Shown: positions 33,401 through 45,239, numbered from the stretch's first letter. The stretch: 64,000 bases of DNA from Ceriagrion tenellum (GCA_963169105.1 OY720633.1:158549780-158613779), one strand, 5' to 3'. Notes: a model not told the origin generated them from the letters alone. Made by a program: numbers and translations.

Positions 33401-33480
33401 CAGATCATTAAACCTATGGATTCAAAGGAGATCCAGGAGAAGTAGAAGGAATATTGAAATAGTATGGCATGGAAATATGG
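30475..33480. other. No gene recognised; GC-richer, CpG-containing blocks
   Basis: About 30890-31260 and 32020-32780 are GC- and CpG-richer than their surroundings. Frames there (for example 30889-31245 on minus) show no recognisable domain. A candidate core promoter at 32494-32528 is listed separately. A 20-base unit (GACTTAGATAGGCAAATA, then GACTTAGATAAGCAAATA) is tandemly repeated at about 31286-31330. Confidence 0.45.
32494..32528 (-). promoter_or_regulatory. Candidate TATA plus initiator core promoter
   Basis: On minus, TATATAAG (32528-32521) lies 31 bases upstream of the A in TCTCAGGG (A at 32497), the spacing usual between a TATA box and an arthropod TCA-type initiator. The surroundings are CpG-rich, unlike most of the window. 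I see no clear open frame downstream, so this rests on motif spacing alone. Confidence 0.3.
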
Positions 33481-33489
33481 CCGAGTGCG

Positions 33490-34830
33490 TAAGATGTGAA
33501 AATAGAAGACAGCGAGAAGGATAACATTGGACCCAGAAGCATTGATAGAGAAATCGAGAGAGCACTTCGAGACATGAAAAAGGATAAGGTGGTGAGAATA
33601 GATAACATATCAGCAGAATTTCTGACGACTTTGAAGAGGAACGGAAGATAAAAATGTTTAGCACTTAATTCTTAGGATTTAAAGGGGTCAGGCGAAGCCA
33701 AAGGACTTCGTGAAAGCCCATCTTGAAGTATAGGACGGCAAAAATATACAAATATTATCTGTGTTCCAATTGGCCAAAGTAGTTCTTAGAATCATAAAGA
33801 GAGGGATAGACAGCAAGGCTAACGAGTAGATTGGACTTAGGAGAGGGACGGGGACTCGGATCGAGATAGGAGTGATGAGGACGCTGGTGGAACGATACCT
33901 ACATTATGGACAGGATATTTTTACTTGCTCTGTTGATTTTGAAAAGGAGCTTGATAGGATGGACTAGACGAAATTAATGGTAGTACTGAAGATAATTGGG
34001 TTCGATTGGAGAGACTGGCGTCCCTTTCGAATTATGGATAACAACTGGCACAGGTGAGGGCAGCCGATGGAGAATTGGAATCAGCCATGATTGAAGGGGG
34101 AGTAAGACAGATGCACTCACTATCGCCATAGATTTTTAAAATGTATTCAGAATAAATAGACCGAAAGGCATAGAGAAAGATGACGGTGTGAATAAAGGCT
34201 GGAGGAGATCTGTTGAGAGGTCCAGAGCGAAAGGTAAGGAATGAGGATAAATCATAAGAAGACGAATGTAATGAGATTTCTTAGAAGTAAGATGGTGGGG
34301 CTGTATATAGGCAGGGAAGGGCATAGTATAGAGCGGGTTGAGAAGCTAATGCATCTGGGTAGTATTATGGAGGAAGCGACTTTTGACACAGGAAAATCAA
34401 GATGTAGAATTGTCCTGGTCAAAGGAGACTTACCAAAGAGAAGGGAATATATGAGGGGCGCTGAGAGGAGACATGAAAAAAACTCGCCAAAAACACTCGC
34501 TGTAACTGAGCGTGCATCTGTATGGGTCAGAAACTTCGTCATTGCGGAGAGAGGATGTACGCAGACTAGAGGAAGTGGAGATCGGTATTTGGGGGAGAGT
34601 GGAGAGGGTGGCGAAGGAGACGTATGAGGAGCCATGGGATGGAAAGGAAGAAACAAATCATTATTTCTACGTCAATCAGATCACGTTAGTGAAGACTGCC
34701 CGGGTTCTCCACTGGGTTAAAACTCGTCATTTTTTGCCTTGGCCGCTAGGTAAAAATGCTGAGATTGACCCGTTAGGGAACCCGAAGAGTCTCCGCAAAC
34801 AGCATACGGCCCTCGGACCTCCATTTTAAT
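33490..34830 (+). pseudogene. Fossil non-LTR retrotransposon RT, plus strand
   Basis: Ordered but frame-shifted RT remnants are readable. IDREIERALRDMKKDKVV and IDNISAEFL lie near 33540-33630. SVDFEKELDRMD lies near 33930-33965, where Asp of the F-D-R-V type block is still visible, and KLMVVLKIIGFDW follows. GGVRQMHSLSP lies near 34100, a decayed GVRQGCxLSP. MRINHKKTNVMRF and GHSIERVEKLMHLGS are at 34241-34365. LYGSETSSLRREDVRRLEE is at about 34515-34570. The catalytic ADD block was not found. Multiple shifts and stops show an old dead copy. An 80-base segment at its end (34625-34705) recurs, diverged, at 34891-34975. Confidence 0.72.
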
Positions 34831-35400
34831 CTTCACTCAAGCGATGCGACAAGAACATTCACTTACCGACCCACTTCTAGGAGCAGCGACATTTGCTTGG
34901 AAGACGTACGAGGAGCCATCGGTTGGAAAAGCAGAGATGAATCATCATTCAACGTCAATCAGATCATGTTTGTGATGCCATCAAACGCATGATGGCGTCA
35001 TTTCGTTGCCGGACGCGAGACTTGAACTGAATCGTGAAATATCGGCCGCGACTGAATTGGCAGGCGGGTATTGCCCGCGGTTGTATCGACATCTCTATAT
35101 ACCATTCCATTATCCGTAAAACACACACTTAATACTACAGGGGAGGGACGGTTAGGAAACCTTTGGGCCCTCTAGTCATCTGAGAGCTCATGGACTCAAT
35201 ATCTCGCAAAATCACCAAGTGTTCACGTCCAAATTGCAGGAAAATGATGGCTTGGAGCTTTCAGAAAATGCCGCGCACAAAAACAGCCGCTCACAAAAAT
35301 TTGATATTCCCGAGTTTCTGAAAAACTCTAAGAAGAATTTAACGATGTGAAGAAGGTCAGATCGCACACTGAATAAGCAATAGTAATGTTTTTATTAGTG
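34831..35400. other. Repeat-derived sequence, no gene
   Basis: It contains a second diverged copy of the 34625-34705 segment (shared words GAGGAGCCAT, GTCAATCAGATCA) and an imperfect hairpin GATGCCATCA...TGATGGCGTC at 34974-35000. A B-box-like TTCAAGTCTCGCG on minus (about 35017-35029) hints at a SINE remnant, but too little is preserved to call one. Confidence 0.4.
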
Positions 35401-35872
35401 TAATTGAGTAATCCCCCGGTAAACATGACGGAGTTTTACGTAATATGACGAAAGATACCTTCAATTAGGCTTTAGATGTATTTTAAAATGTGCAAATTTC
35501 GTACGTTTCGTAACTATTGATTCTTTGACAATAATGTTTGAGGATGCAAAAATGTGAAATTTCTTTGAGCAGAGACTGTATTTGTTACATAAGTAACTCC
35601 TGTACGAAAAAATCATAGAAATCCTATTTTTTACGACTCCTGAGCATGTTGAAAGCCTATTGACCCGAATGTTGTATGGGATACTCTAAATCGACAAAAT
35701 ATTGCCTTCTGTCTGTTTTTTTATTATCTTTCATCCATTTAAATTCAGTACCTTCATCTAAGAAGTGTACTTAACTCAGAACAACACCCTCCGGTCAAGA
35801 ATGACGAAATTTGATTTATCGTATAAAAAGATACCTATAATTCTCTTTTGGACGAGTTTATAAATGCGCAAA

Positions 35873-36378
35873 CATCCTACCTAAGTACACGTAGACATGC
35901 ACGGATAGATGAGGAGATAAAGAGACGTACGAATACTGGAAGGAAAGTGGTAGGTAGCATGTGGAGCATATCAAGGAATGAGTGCCTGTCTAAGGAAGGG
36001 AACATCGCCGTGTACAAAAGTGTACTTCTCCCCACTTTGTTGTATGGTAGTGAAACATGGGTATGTCACGATAGAAACAGTAGACTAAACGCCGTGGGTA
36101 TGAGTTACCTGAGGAGTGTTTGCGGCAAAAGTAGGATGGATAAGGTCAAGAATGAATGTGGGTTAGATGCTCCAGTAATGGACATATATGAAAGGAGTTT
36201 GCTTCGTTGGCTTGGCTATGTTAAGAGAATGGATGAGAGTCGAATAACGAAACAGATATATAAGAGTGAAATGAATGGTGCGAGAGGTAGAGGTAGGCCG
36301 AGAAAGTTGTGGTTGAATGTGGTTGAGGAAATTCTTAGGAGGAGATTAGGAGTCTTAAAAACAGGAGGGCGTGTATAA
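35873..36378 (+). pseudogene. C-terminal region of a non-LTR retrotransposon ORF2
   Basis: The open frame contains ARIDEEIKRRTNTGRKVVGS, the thumb block that follows YLGS, then KSVLLPTLLYGSETWVC, AVGMSYLRSVCGKSRMDKVKN, RSLLRWLGYVKRMDESRI and GRGRPRKLWLNVVEEIL. This is the usual order after the RT catalytic core in many arthropod non-LTR elements. The catalytic part and endonuclease are lost to 5' truncation. The apparent start Met at 35848 and the first eight codons lie in target DNA, so there is no real start. The frame runs open to the stop at 36376-36378, close to the expected C-terminus. Confidence 0.85.
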
Positions 36379-36570
36379 GGCAGTGTATGGAGGTACATGA
36401 AGCAAATGAGGTTTTCAAGGATAGGTCAGTAGGTTTTCAAGGATAGGTCAGTATGGAGGAAATTATTGAAGCAGAGTTAGGTGTACAAATATGTATTTAT
36501 GAGTGAAACTTAGTGACTCTGCCTACCCCGGAAGGAAACGGCGTGATTGGCATGCATTTATGTATGTTTT
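35873..36570 (+). mobile_element. 5'-truncated non-LTR retrotransposon with 10-bp target duplication
   Basis: The inserted body lies between exact copies of AATGCGCAAA at 35863-35872 and 36571-36580. It begins inside the RT C-terminal region and ends with a short (TGTA)-like tail, ATTTATGTATGTTTT. The target was the second unit of an older tandem repeat. A 21-base segment (AGGTTTTCAAGGATAGGTCAG) is tandemly duplicated at about 36408-36452, downstream of the reading frame. Exact duplications and an almost clean frame suggest a fairly recent insertion. Confidence 0.85.
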
Positions 36571-36910
36571 AATGCGCAAAATTTGTAAGTTTAGTAATTT
36601 ATGATTCTTGGGCAATAGTGTTTATTGTTATAGAAAAATATATAATTCCCTGAGTTGAAATCGTTTTCAAATTTTCGAATCTTCAGTTAGAACATTGTCT
36701 TATGAATGAATTTAATATGGCTCGTACGTACGTCGAAAACCTGATGATCCAATTTTCCTATAATTCAGTAGAGTAATTCATAATTTCAAGTCTAGAGCGT
36801 AGAATCCCGTGCCGTCTATAATCCCAAATAGTATATTCTAAACCTACGAAATATCACCGTCTAACTGCCTGTTGATAGTATTTCAACTAATTGAATTCTT
36901 TGTCTCCATC

Positions 36911-39900
36911 TGAGAAGCATGCTACACATAAAAATGCGTACCTAAGATACAAACTTCTGTAGATTCCCAATTGATTCACTATGGGCCTTTATTTCCCCGA
37001 TGTATCCAAATCAGTCTCGGCTTTAACAATAGCGTCGGTCGTCGGGGGGATGATTCACCAAAATAGCGTAATTCTGAGAAATTTTATTAATGTTTTTCCC
37101 CAACATTTCACGAATGCGAAAGAAAAACAAACTAAGTTTGAAAGAATAAGAATCTGCATTATATTTTCTTACACCTGGCGTTCGTCCCGATTCCGTTTGA
37201 CCAGTATTTATAATTTGGTAAAGCTAAAGAAAAAAGACTGCGAGAGAATAAAATGAGCTCATTGCGGGTATTCCCTTATGGGAGTTGATTTATCGTACAC
37301 ATGGACAGAGAAAACTAGGATTTTAAATTTATAATCCTGCACAGGCAAGCTGAAGCCGTCAATTAGAATAAGCCATTGAAAAATCAAATCATTTTAGGTC
37401 TAAAACTCTAGCAGATGGAATACGGAAGACCTTGCTACTTGGCACTGCCCTACTGGATTAGAAAGATATTTTAACTCTGCCTTGAAATCCTAGTGTTTTG
37501 ACATTTTAAGTGAAAGACTCCCATAACATCAATCACGATTAGTGAACTCTAAATTTTCTTCAATTCTAAAAAAATCCCAAAATCCCCACTAATACTGGAA
37601 TAAACCAGGAGATTTAATTTTTAACACACAAACATCAACGCTGCTTACTCCTGTTACCTTCATTCTTACTCTCAAATAAAAGGCCGGTTAACCCAAATGG
37701 AAAGTAAGGTTTTATAGGATAATATAATGACTTTTATGCATAGGTAAAATAAGCAAAGGACAGACCGCAAGAGATTCCGTTAATATCGGACAGCAAGTAG
37801 ACATCACCACGCGACATGCGAACTCTTTGAACAGCGTCCTTCATTTTCTCGCCGGTGACCGCAAAGATGCGCAGAACGCCGCGTTTCCTAGATTGGCTCG
37901 TAATCGAATTTCAAGCCAATACGGATATTGATCGTTTGGTGAATATTAAAAAAAGCCTAAGTATATGAGTATACTATTCTTAATTCTAATCAAAGTAATT
38001 CATTATTCGATTTATAATACTAAGATGCATGATTTCAGACGCAGAGTCAAGCATAAAGATCTGAAGGAATTTTTTCGGTTTGATCACAGTTTTTTCTGGA
38101 AAGAATGCTCGGCCACCGTAGCAAAGGATCCCATTCTAGGAACCTCTACTGCCAGCCCGAAAAGGGTGAACGTACTCAAGTGGCCCGAAGGGTGTAGTTT
38201 ACGAAAAGCTCTTCTAGGCATATAACGCTTTCAACCGGCGGAAAAAATTCCCTCCCCTCCTCGATCTCCGCGGAAAATTCATATAAATCATTTTTACGCT
38301 TCCAGCCGCATGCTTTTTTTGCGCAAAAATGACCGTTAACGTCCTTCCACCAATCCTGCCGTAGGTATCCTTTGTCTTTCCTTTATCGCCGAAAACAGCT
38401 GAAATGGATTCCAATGTCGTAATGTCTCATTTAGAGAGAGCCCTGCCGTTCCAACTTGATATTGAGTCTCCAGTCCGATTCTGAAATGCCCACCAGAGGG
38501 CCTTTCGGCGGGCCCAGGCGAGAGGGCACATTCGCGTATTCGTTTCTTTCTTCGTCGTGGAACATTAGGGTAATCGGGTACTTCACGCTAGATTATTTTA
38601 TTGTTCTACTACTTCTACATGATGCTTACCTAATTGGAGACCGTTGGCGATTAAGTTAAATGAAGTAAGCAGAGATATCCTGAATGGGTGACGGCCTGTG
38701 CATTATCTGGAGCTCCTCTAAGCAGCAAAGGTATCCCAAGATCAATAAATTTTAGTCTCGACATCAGGTGGGATTTTTTCACATGAGTTCATGAACACCC
38801 ACAATAGTGTTCCAAACCTTACAGACTCCACGCGCGAGTCCTCTACTTGTTCCGACATTCAACCTCTCCATTAAAATTCTGGAATTCCACTAATGGCCAT
38901 CACTCCAACACTGAAAGCAATGAATAAAAATAATTTTCATGCGATGGCCGATATATCACATTGGGGGTAATGGAGTGGCCAAATTGGATTACGGCCGTTC
39001 AGCAGTCATCGGTTCAGGCTAATTAAGCCGTCGGCATTCATTAATTTCTACCTAGAGAGGTAAACGAGTGGAAGTAATGTATGCGAGGCAATTGGGCAAA
39101 TGGGGATTCTGGAATCCGAGAGTTCCTCATTTCACTCCCATTTAACGAGAGTGCTTTGACACAAGATCGTTCTACATTTAAAAAAAGCTAATAGAACTCC
39201 CATGGAACGCCAATTTCACCGACACTCATGAAACAGGTTGAGACTATGGCTGAATTAAATAAGAAAAATGTGGCCAAGCACAATCGACGGTGATATGGTT
39301 TCCATGGGATCTACCGCATATTATAGCTCTGAAACCATTATTTCGAGGCGTGATTAATGTTTCACATCTGAGCACGGATATTAACTCACAATTCGTTGAT
39401 AAATAGCCCACTATCAGTGACTTTGTCAAACATATTTTTCCTTTGGCTAACTGAGAAATGAATAAAATCGTTATAAAATGAACTAATATAAAAAGAAAAA
39501 ACTGTACAGGCAAATGTATCAGATGTAATGGCAACGAAAAATCCATGGCGGGAAGAGAAGGAAAAAAACCAACTATCACTGAGACAGATTCAATCATATG
39601 AATGCGAGATATGTTGATATTATTAAGACTTCGAACAGATATAGGATTCAGTAAATGACTTTCTTTACAGGAGCGACGACGATACATAAAAACGTGCTAA
39701 AATATCTTCTAAAATATGTAAGCTGCAATGCGAGGTACTAAATTTGCATAAGCAGCAGCAAATCATTGCTAGTTTCTAGCTCCAATTACGTTAAGCGCCA
39801 AAAATAATGTTAAAATGGTCTTCCTTTAACTATTTCCTCATTTCATCGCAGACAGTAAGAAATTTTTAAACAAGATCTTTCGGCTAAGTTTCAGTCAATT

Positions 39901-41530
39901 ACAGAATTGTGTTTGAATGTGGGCCTCCTTGTCCAAGTACTCACATTGGCACAGGCATGGCTCCCCGGAGACATTGCCACAATATAATTGAAGTCAATAA
40001 CATCACGCATCCATTAATGGGAAGAAATTCTTCATCAATCGTTTCAAAGAATTTTAAGTGCAATAAACTTCAGATCCGGGATATCTCTTTCACAATCTGC
40101 ATACATTTTAATATCAAAGCCGCAAAGCCTAACGTTGAGAAAAAACTGAGTTTGAAGGAAAGAAGACTTATGCAGGAGGAAAATCATTACAGGTGTCCAA
40201 CTTTCACTGATCTACATTCATAGAATACTACACACAGTTCGAGATGTTTACGTGAATACATTAGAAATACACCATACACACCTCTCCTGTACACATTACG
40301 GCAAATATTCTGAATGAAGAGATACACCTGATATAAGCAAAAATCTATAGCTTATTTTAACCATTTCTGGGTAAATTGTTAAAATTTGAATGCCTGAGTA
40401 AAATACTGATTTAAACTGTGCTACATTAAAATTAACATAAATACCGAATAACGTTCTCTGAATCTTAACTGTACTCCCAATAAAGAGTAAGTTTGCTTCG
40501 CGAGGGACACAAATGATAGATCACCATTCATTATCATTTTCCTTCAATGCATCAAAAATGGATGACAGATTTTAACTTTGTCTACTCCTGAATTCTTGCC
40601 GTCACAAAGGAATTCAGGACGTTAATTTTTCACCAATAGGACTCATAATTATGCGGATGAGCGAAATTCCGTTCATCAAAACCTAGGCCAAACCTTAGCA
40701 CTGTGTGCGTAAAAATGTATCGACATCGATAAGCATGGCGAATCTATTTAGAAAACGTGATGAAAATCTCAGGAGTTGAGTATTATAGATTTTATAAATA
40801 AATCTAGAATGTCAGGGAACTATAGTGGGCTTTTCTTGCTTCTGCAATCACCAATAGCTTTGAAATTCAGGTATTGAAACAAAAACAAAATATCGGACCG
40901 CGCGATACTGCAAATTAACAATCATTCAGAGTCGAAATATGAAGTTCTTCAAATTTAACCCACCCACACAACAACACTGGGCAAGTAAAAACCGAAACTT
41001 TGCTCATATAACAATTGTTTAATTTTTATAATCCCTGAAAATCGCATTTAAGAGTTCTGATCTTTCAATTGACTCAAAACTCATTAAAATCAGCGGAATA
41101 GTTTGTGAAAAGAAGCTCAAAGTTTTGAAGCTTGGTCTCAATTATAACAGACGAACTAGTTACAGGAGACTTCGATTTTATTTAGGTTATATCGCACCGT
41201 GTCAATACTAAGAATCTAGCACTAGAACAACTGCAAAAGCCATGTACAAAGAAGGGATTCGAGCTTTCAGCATTAGGGTTGGCAGGCCAATTTGATGACC
41301 TCATATTTAAGCAAAAATTGTACAGGCTGGTTAAGATAGTCCCTAATCATCTGTCTTCTTCAAATGGAATACACAATCCCGTTAGTCCTTTGATTCAAAC
41401 AACTGGAGGGATTTGAACACCAAATGGTACACACGCATGAAAGACAACATCGTACTCAGATATGTTCGTGAATAACATTTTTAAAGGGAAAAATATGAAT
41501 CAAGATAAAAGATTTAAGGTTTTCCTGGCG
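36911..41530. other. No gene recognised
   Basis: About 4.6 kb of AT-rich DNA. The frames at 37965-38225, 39244-39687 (147 codons, minus) and 39909-40223 lack recognisable domains. I see no terminal repeats, target duplications or RNA genes that I can support. Confidence 0.5.
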
Positions 41531-41534
41531 AATA

Positions 41535-41590
41535 ATATTTGTAAAATCTTCTCGGGCTTGGTGCCATACCCGAGCAGATGTTACAAATAT
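41535..41590 (-). repeat. 22-bp hairpin matching the PLE 3' tail
   Basis: The left arm 41535-41556 pairs with 41569-41590 at 20 of 22 positions, with a 12-base loop. Read on minus, the segment contains CCCGAGAAGATTTTACAA, matching CCCGAGAAGATTTCACAA at the end of the PLE near 29195-29212 at 17 of 18 positions. It therefore looks like a PLE 3' terminus adjoining the foldback that starts about 40 bases away. Confidence 0.6.
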
Positions 41591-41631
41591 ACGTTCCATA
41601 GTTTGAGGCTCAACTAAGTGGAAGTTGAATT

Positions 41632-41832
41632 TCACAAATCAAAAAGAAACTTTGTTTCCTTCCACAGATTTATTTTCCTGGTACAACATGTTTCGACACA
41701 GCGGTGTCATCATCAGGTACCTTATGGGGTACCTTGAAGGGTACTTGATGATGACACCGCAGTGTCGAAACATGTTGTACCAGGAAAATAAATCTGTGGA
41801 AGGAAACAAAGTTACTTTTTGATTTGTGATTT
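41632..41832. mobile_element. PLE-like foldback with two near-complete hammerhead cores
   Basis: Two arms of about 90 bases are almost perfectly complementary (outer ends TCACAAATCAAAAAG and CTTTTTGATTTGTGA). The left unit on minus reads GGTAC, CTGATGA (41716-41710), T, GACAC-CGCT-GTGTC, GAAA (41694-41691), then ACATGT, T, GTACC. GGTAC/GTACC pairs as stem I, GACAC/GTGTC as stem II, and ACATGT is self-complementary for a dimeric stem III. The right unit on plus has TTGATGA (41745-41751), a C3-to-T change, the same stem II with loop CGCA, and GAAA at 41767-41770. After the ribozyme part both arms continue with AGGAAAATAAATCTGTGGAAGG. There is no coding sequence. This fits inverted PLE terminal repeats or a non-autonomous derivative. 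Confidence 0.72.
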
Positions 41833-41854
41833 TACAAATAAATGAAGATGTCAC

Positions 41855-44016
41855 AATTTCTGAAGTTCGTAAGGATCTCGAAAACGATAAGGGTTAAAAC
41901 AAGTGCTGCTTATTTTGGTTAGAGCTCGGTTAGTCAACGTTAATTCTTTCATGGCTGTATGGCCATCATTATCGGAAGAAAAATGGAGGTTTTTCAATTA
42001 TTAGGATTAAAATTATGCTAAGAAATCAGACGTGAAAACAACAAAGAATCAGATATAGCTAGATATGAGTTACATTTACGAAACTACTATAAGAGCGTTT
42101 TAGATGATCTAAACGGGATTTTTTTAATAAACAAGACATCATCAAACATACTATTATCCAATAAGCATTAAATAGTGGTACATGATAAAATGTAAAAAAT
42201 ACGATAGTTAAAATATGTATGTTTTATTCAAGAAGAAGAGAGCTACTTATAAGAAGTGCTACATGGAAATTCCTACTTAAAATGTGGGAATGTGTCACTG
42301 GCGAGTCGCGTTATTTGCCGCGGCCGTGAGGAGGAAAGAGATGGATATCGCCCATGCAAAAGAGTCAAGCAATCGCTATCGTAAAAATAGGTAACGCAAC
42401 GTAGCAGGAGGTATCTCAGACACACGTTCTCTAGTTCTTCAGAGCGACAGCGAGTGTGCATGCAGCAGGTTGACTCGGGTAGAGGAGATGAGTTCCTGCT
42501 TTCCAACCTTTGGAGTATACCACAATTGGCAAGATCGCAAATCAAGGTAAGAGACTTTAAGTATATAGTAACTGTTGATAAACTTTAGTAAAGTATTTTT
42601 ATCGATTCATTGTTGCATAGCGTGAAATTTCATTTGATGCCTTAGGTGACGCTCTCTCTTAAGGATGGGAGCAAATGCACACCGTGATTGCTACGGAAAA
42701 TGTAGAAAAAAATACTTCGTGAAAATGGACTCGTAAAAACAGACACGAATATTCCTCAGTGATATAATTATATCCTGCCGGGTGATTGGACTTGTCAGTA
42801 GCTCATGAGCGAATAAATTGCGTATTCAGTTGTACAATACCATGTTAAAAAGCTAATCATTTGAGATGACGACGGAGATGGCAGTTCGGCATCTACTGCG
42901 TGTACATTTCTTTCGCGGACAATTGGCGATAGAATATTTTGTGCATCTAGAGTTTAAAAAATTGAACTATAAATGATGTTAAGTACATATTGCAGTAACT
43001 ACCGAGCCAAATAAATTTTTTGTCGAAATAATACCGCATAATAGTGCAGTTTTTACAGGCAAGATTTGATTCACCAGCCGCTATGTTAGATTCTCCATTC
43101 GATTTTTCAAATGAGAGCTACTTAGGAACCAATTTAAATGATTTTTGCAATAATACATGGTTATCAAATGATATAAATTGCGAAATTAAATATTACGAGA
43201 AATTTTATCACGGTCAAAATAAGTCATGATTTGTTCCGCGAAATGATGGCATGTGAAAACACAAATAAAAGAGGAACATGAATTTTCAAGTATTCCGTTC
43301 ATTTAAATGGCTGCTTTCCTAATTGTCTCTTAAAGATACAAGTTCTTCAGTTAAAAAGTGGTCTCGCTTAATCTTAATTTATCTTAATTTTTTAAATTCG
43401 ACCTTAACGGCATAAATTAGCAGGTACTGGATTAATTGGAGGTCATTTCTCCGTTTAGATAAACCCAAAAATAGGTATTTATTTGCGGTGAGCATGGTAA
43501 TATGTAACCCATATTTTATGCCAGTTAACTTTTCTTGGGAATTTAAAATGGCTGAAACAAGCTAATTAGGGAGAAAACATAGAGTACCTTTGAAAAATGG
43601 CATGTTTTTGTTATCTCGTCTCACTCGCAAGGCTTTGGATTGCTTCCAAATGCTATCATGGCTATTGGATAACGATGCATCACACTCTCCGTGCCAAAGT
43701 CGATTCGATACTGAAGTTAGGAAGGCAAATTCTAGATGAGGAATCCAAAGATGGAATCGGATCATCCAATAGAAGTTCTATTCAGCTATTGAGAACGTAC
43801 AACGACTCTGCTTTGATGATTAAAAGTAAAATATGATACAAGCAGAAACTCACTAAAGCCATTAACCATATCGCGTCGATTGCCATTTACCAGCAGGACT
43901 CATTTAAGGTGTACCAGATTGCCAAGGATAAACATAATTTTAAATTCTAAGGAGACAACAAAATGCAGTGAACTTCGCGCATCTGATATCAAAGTATTGT
44001 ACACTTTTATTGGAAA
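41855..44016. other. No gene recognised
   Basis: AT-rich DNA without a supportable feature. The frame at 42273-42545 (90 codons, minus) overlaps a somewhat GC-richer patch but shows no domain. Confidence 0.5.
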
Positions 44017-45232
44017 CTAGCAAAGGTACCCGTTGAAATTCAACGGGGGATGAAAGAGAGTCAGGGCATAATAAAATAAATTAATTAATACCTCATCATT
44101 TGCTGCTAAGATATGAACCGGCAGAAAGCTAGTAGATCATAACTCAAATATCTATTATATCTATCTTTATATTGGGCAAGAAACATTTTACCGCATTACA
44201 TTATGTTTACCGAGTTTCGACATTCTTTTGCAGTAACATATGGAAACTAAACTACAGGCCATTTGCATTCCAGAGGCTTTGCGCATTAATATTACATCGA
44301 GGCATTCTCCTGTTTTACATGGGTCCAACTTAAATTACTCCACTTGAAATGAATTTTGCCAATTTTAGGCAAATATATCCCTGAAAATATCGTAATCAGC
44401 AACATTTCAGTATACGGCCTAGATTTCCACTGTAATACCTATCTCTAGATATAAAACCCAGCTGCCATTGTAAAGGTCCCATTTCCCTTCTAAATCTAAT
44501 GCTAATTCCACGGTTACCAAGGAAATATCCTATTGCTGACAGAAGTAAAATTCATGACTTTGACATTAAAAACGCGATTTCTAGAGAAATTTTATTCGTA
44601 TAAGAAAATTGAATGAAAAAATAAGAAACTGCAATCTTTTATCCATCTAATGGCGAAAACTATAGCCTTATATATTTAGTATAACTAATTAAAATATGCA
44701 AAAAGAGAATCCTCTGCACTTGAACCAAAATGTTTAGACTTGAGTTTTTCAAACACATAAGACACCAGACGGCCCAATACGCTGCCCTTGGGGCCCAGGG
44801 GCCCTCCTTATAGTCCCAGTTTCCTTAAAAAAGCTTTACTGATCCCATGCGTGAAGATATCATTTCACTCGTTCGTTTCACTCGTTCAATACTTATGAGG
44901 CTTTTAAGAAAGCATTCTTTTGGAACCTTGGGCCCTCTGGGTCCCCAGCGTGACTTACGACCCCATGATTGTTGTACATTCGGTATAGGTATATATTACG
45001 TGTTTCTAATACAGGTAACAATTATCTTCCAGGGCCAATTTTTGGCAATGAAAGGACCCACTTGAGGGTTTTATAGGGCCCCAAGGCCCTTGTTCTTTAG
45101 CCTATGCGTGAACCAGATATATTAAGTAGCTTTCTGCCAAATTTTGTTTCAATCGATTCAGTGGTTTATGAGTGATTGAGTAACAGACAGACAGACAGAC
45201 AGACACCACTAGATTTTTATATATTAGTAAGA
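44017..45232 (-). mobile_element. Non-autonomous Helitron
   Basis: Read on minus, the element starts TCTTACTAATATATAAAAATC at 45232 and ends CTAG at 44017, inserted between A (complement of 45233) and T (complement of 44016), the A^T insertion rule of Helitrons. Eight bases before the CTAG there is a hairpin with a 9-bp stem, CCCGTTGAA-A-TTCAACGGG (44029-44047), the standard 3' subterminal hairpin. The TCT..ACTAATAT start followed by GTCTGTCTGTCTGT is a common insect Helitron 5' end. At 1216 bp it has no Rep/helicase frame, so it depends on an autonomous partner. There are no target duplications, as expected. Confidence 0.8.
45183..45205 (+). repeat. (ACAG)n microsatellite inside the Helitron 5' end
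   Basis: About five and a half tandem ACAG units. This tetranucleotide run is a usual feature of the 5' end of this type of insect Helitron. Confidence 0.9.
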
Positions 45233-45239
45233 TGAAATA

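Larger units (their letters stand above)
35400..36910. repeat. Diverged tandem repeat of about 380 bp, interrupted by a LINE
   Basis: A unit at about 35400-35790 is repeated from about 35790, and the second copy resumes after the LINE at 36571-36910. Corresponding pieces include ATGACG...AAAGATACCT (35440 and 35800), AATGTGCAAATTTCGTA and AATGCGCAAAATTTGTAAG (35488 and 36571), TTGATTCTTTGACAATA and TATGATTCTTGGGCAATA, and CATCTAAGAAGTGTAC and CATCTGAGAAGCATGC. The copies differ at many positions, so the duplication is old and predates the LINE. Confidence 0.6.

Noticed and set aside
39244..39687. 147-codon minus frame with hydrophobic stretches
   Set aside because: No domain or family resemblance and no supporting context; treated as chance.
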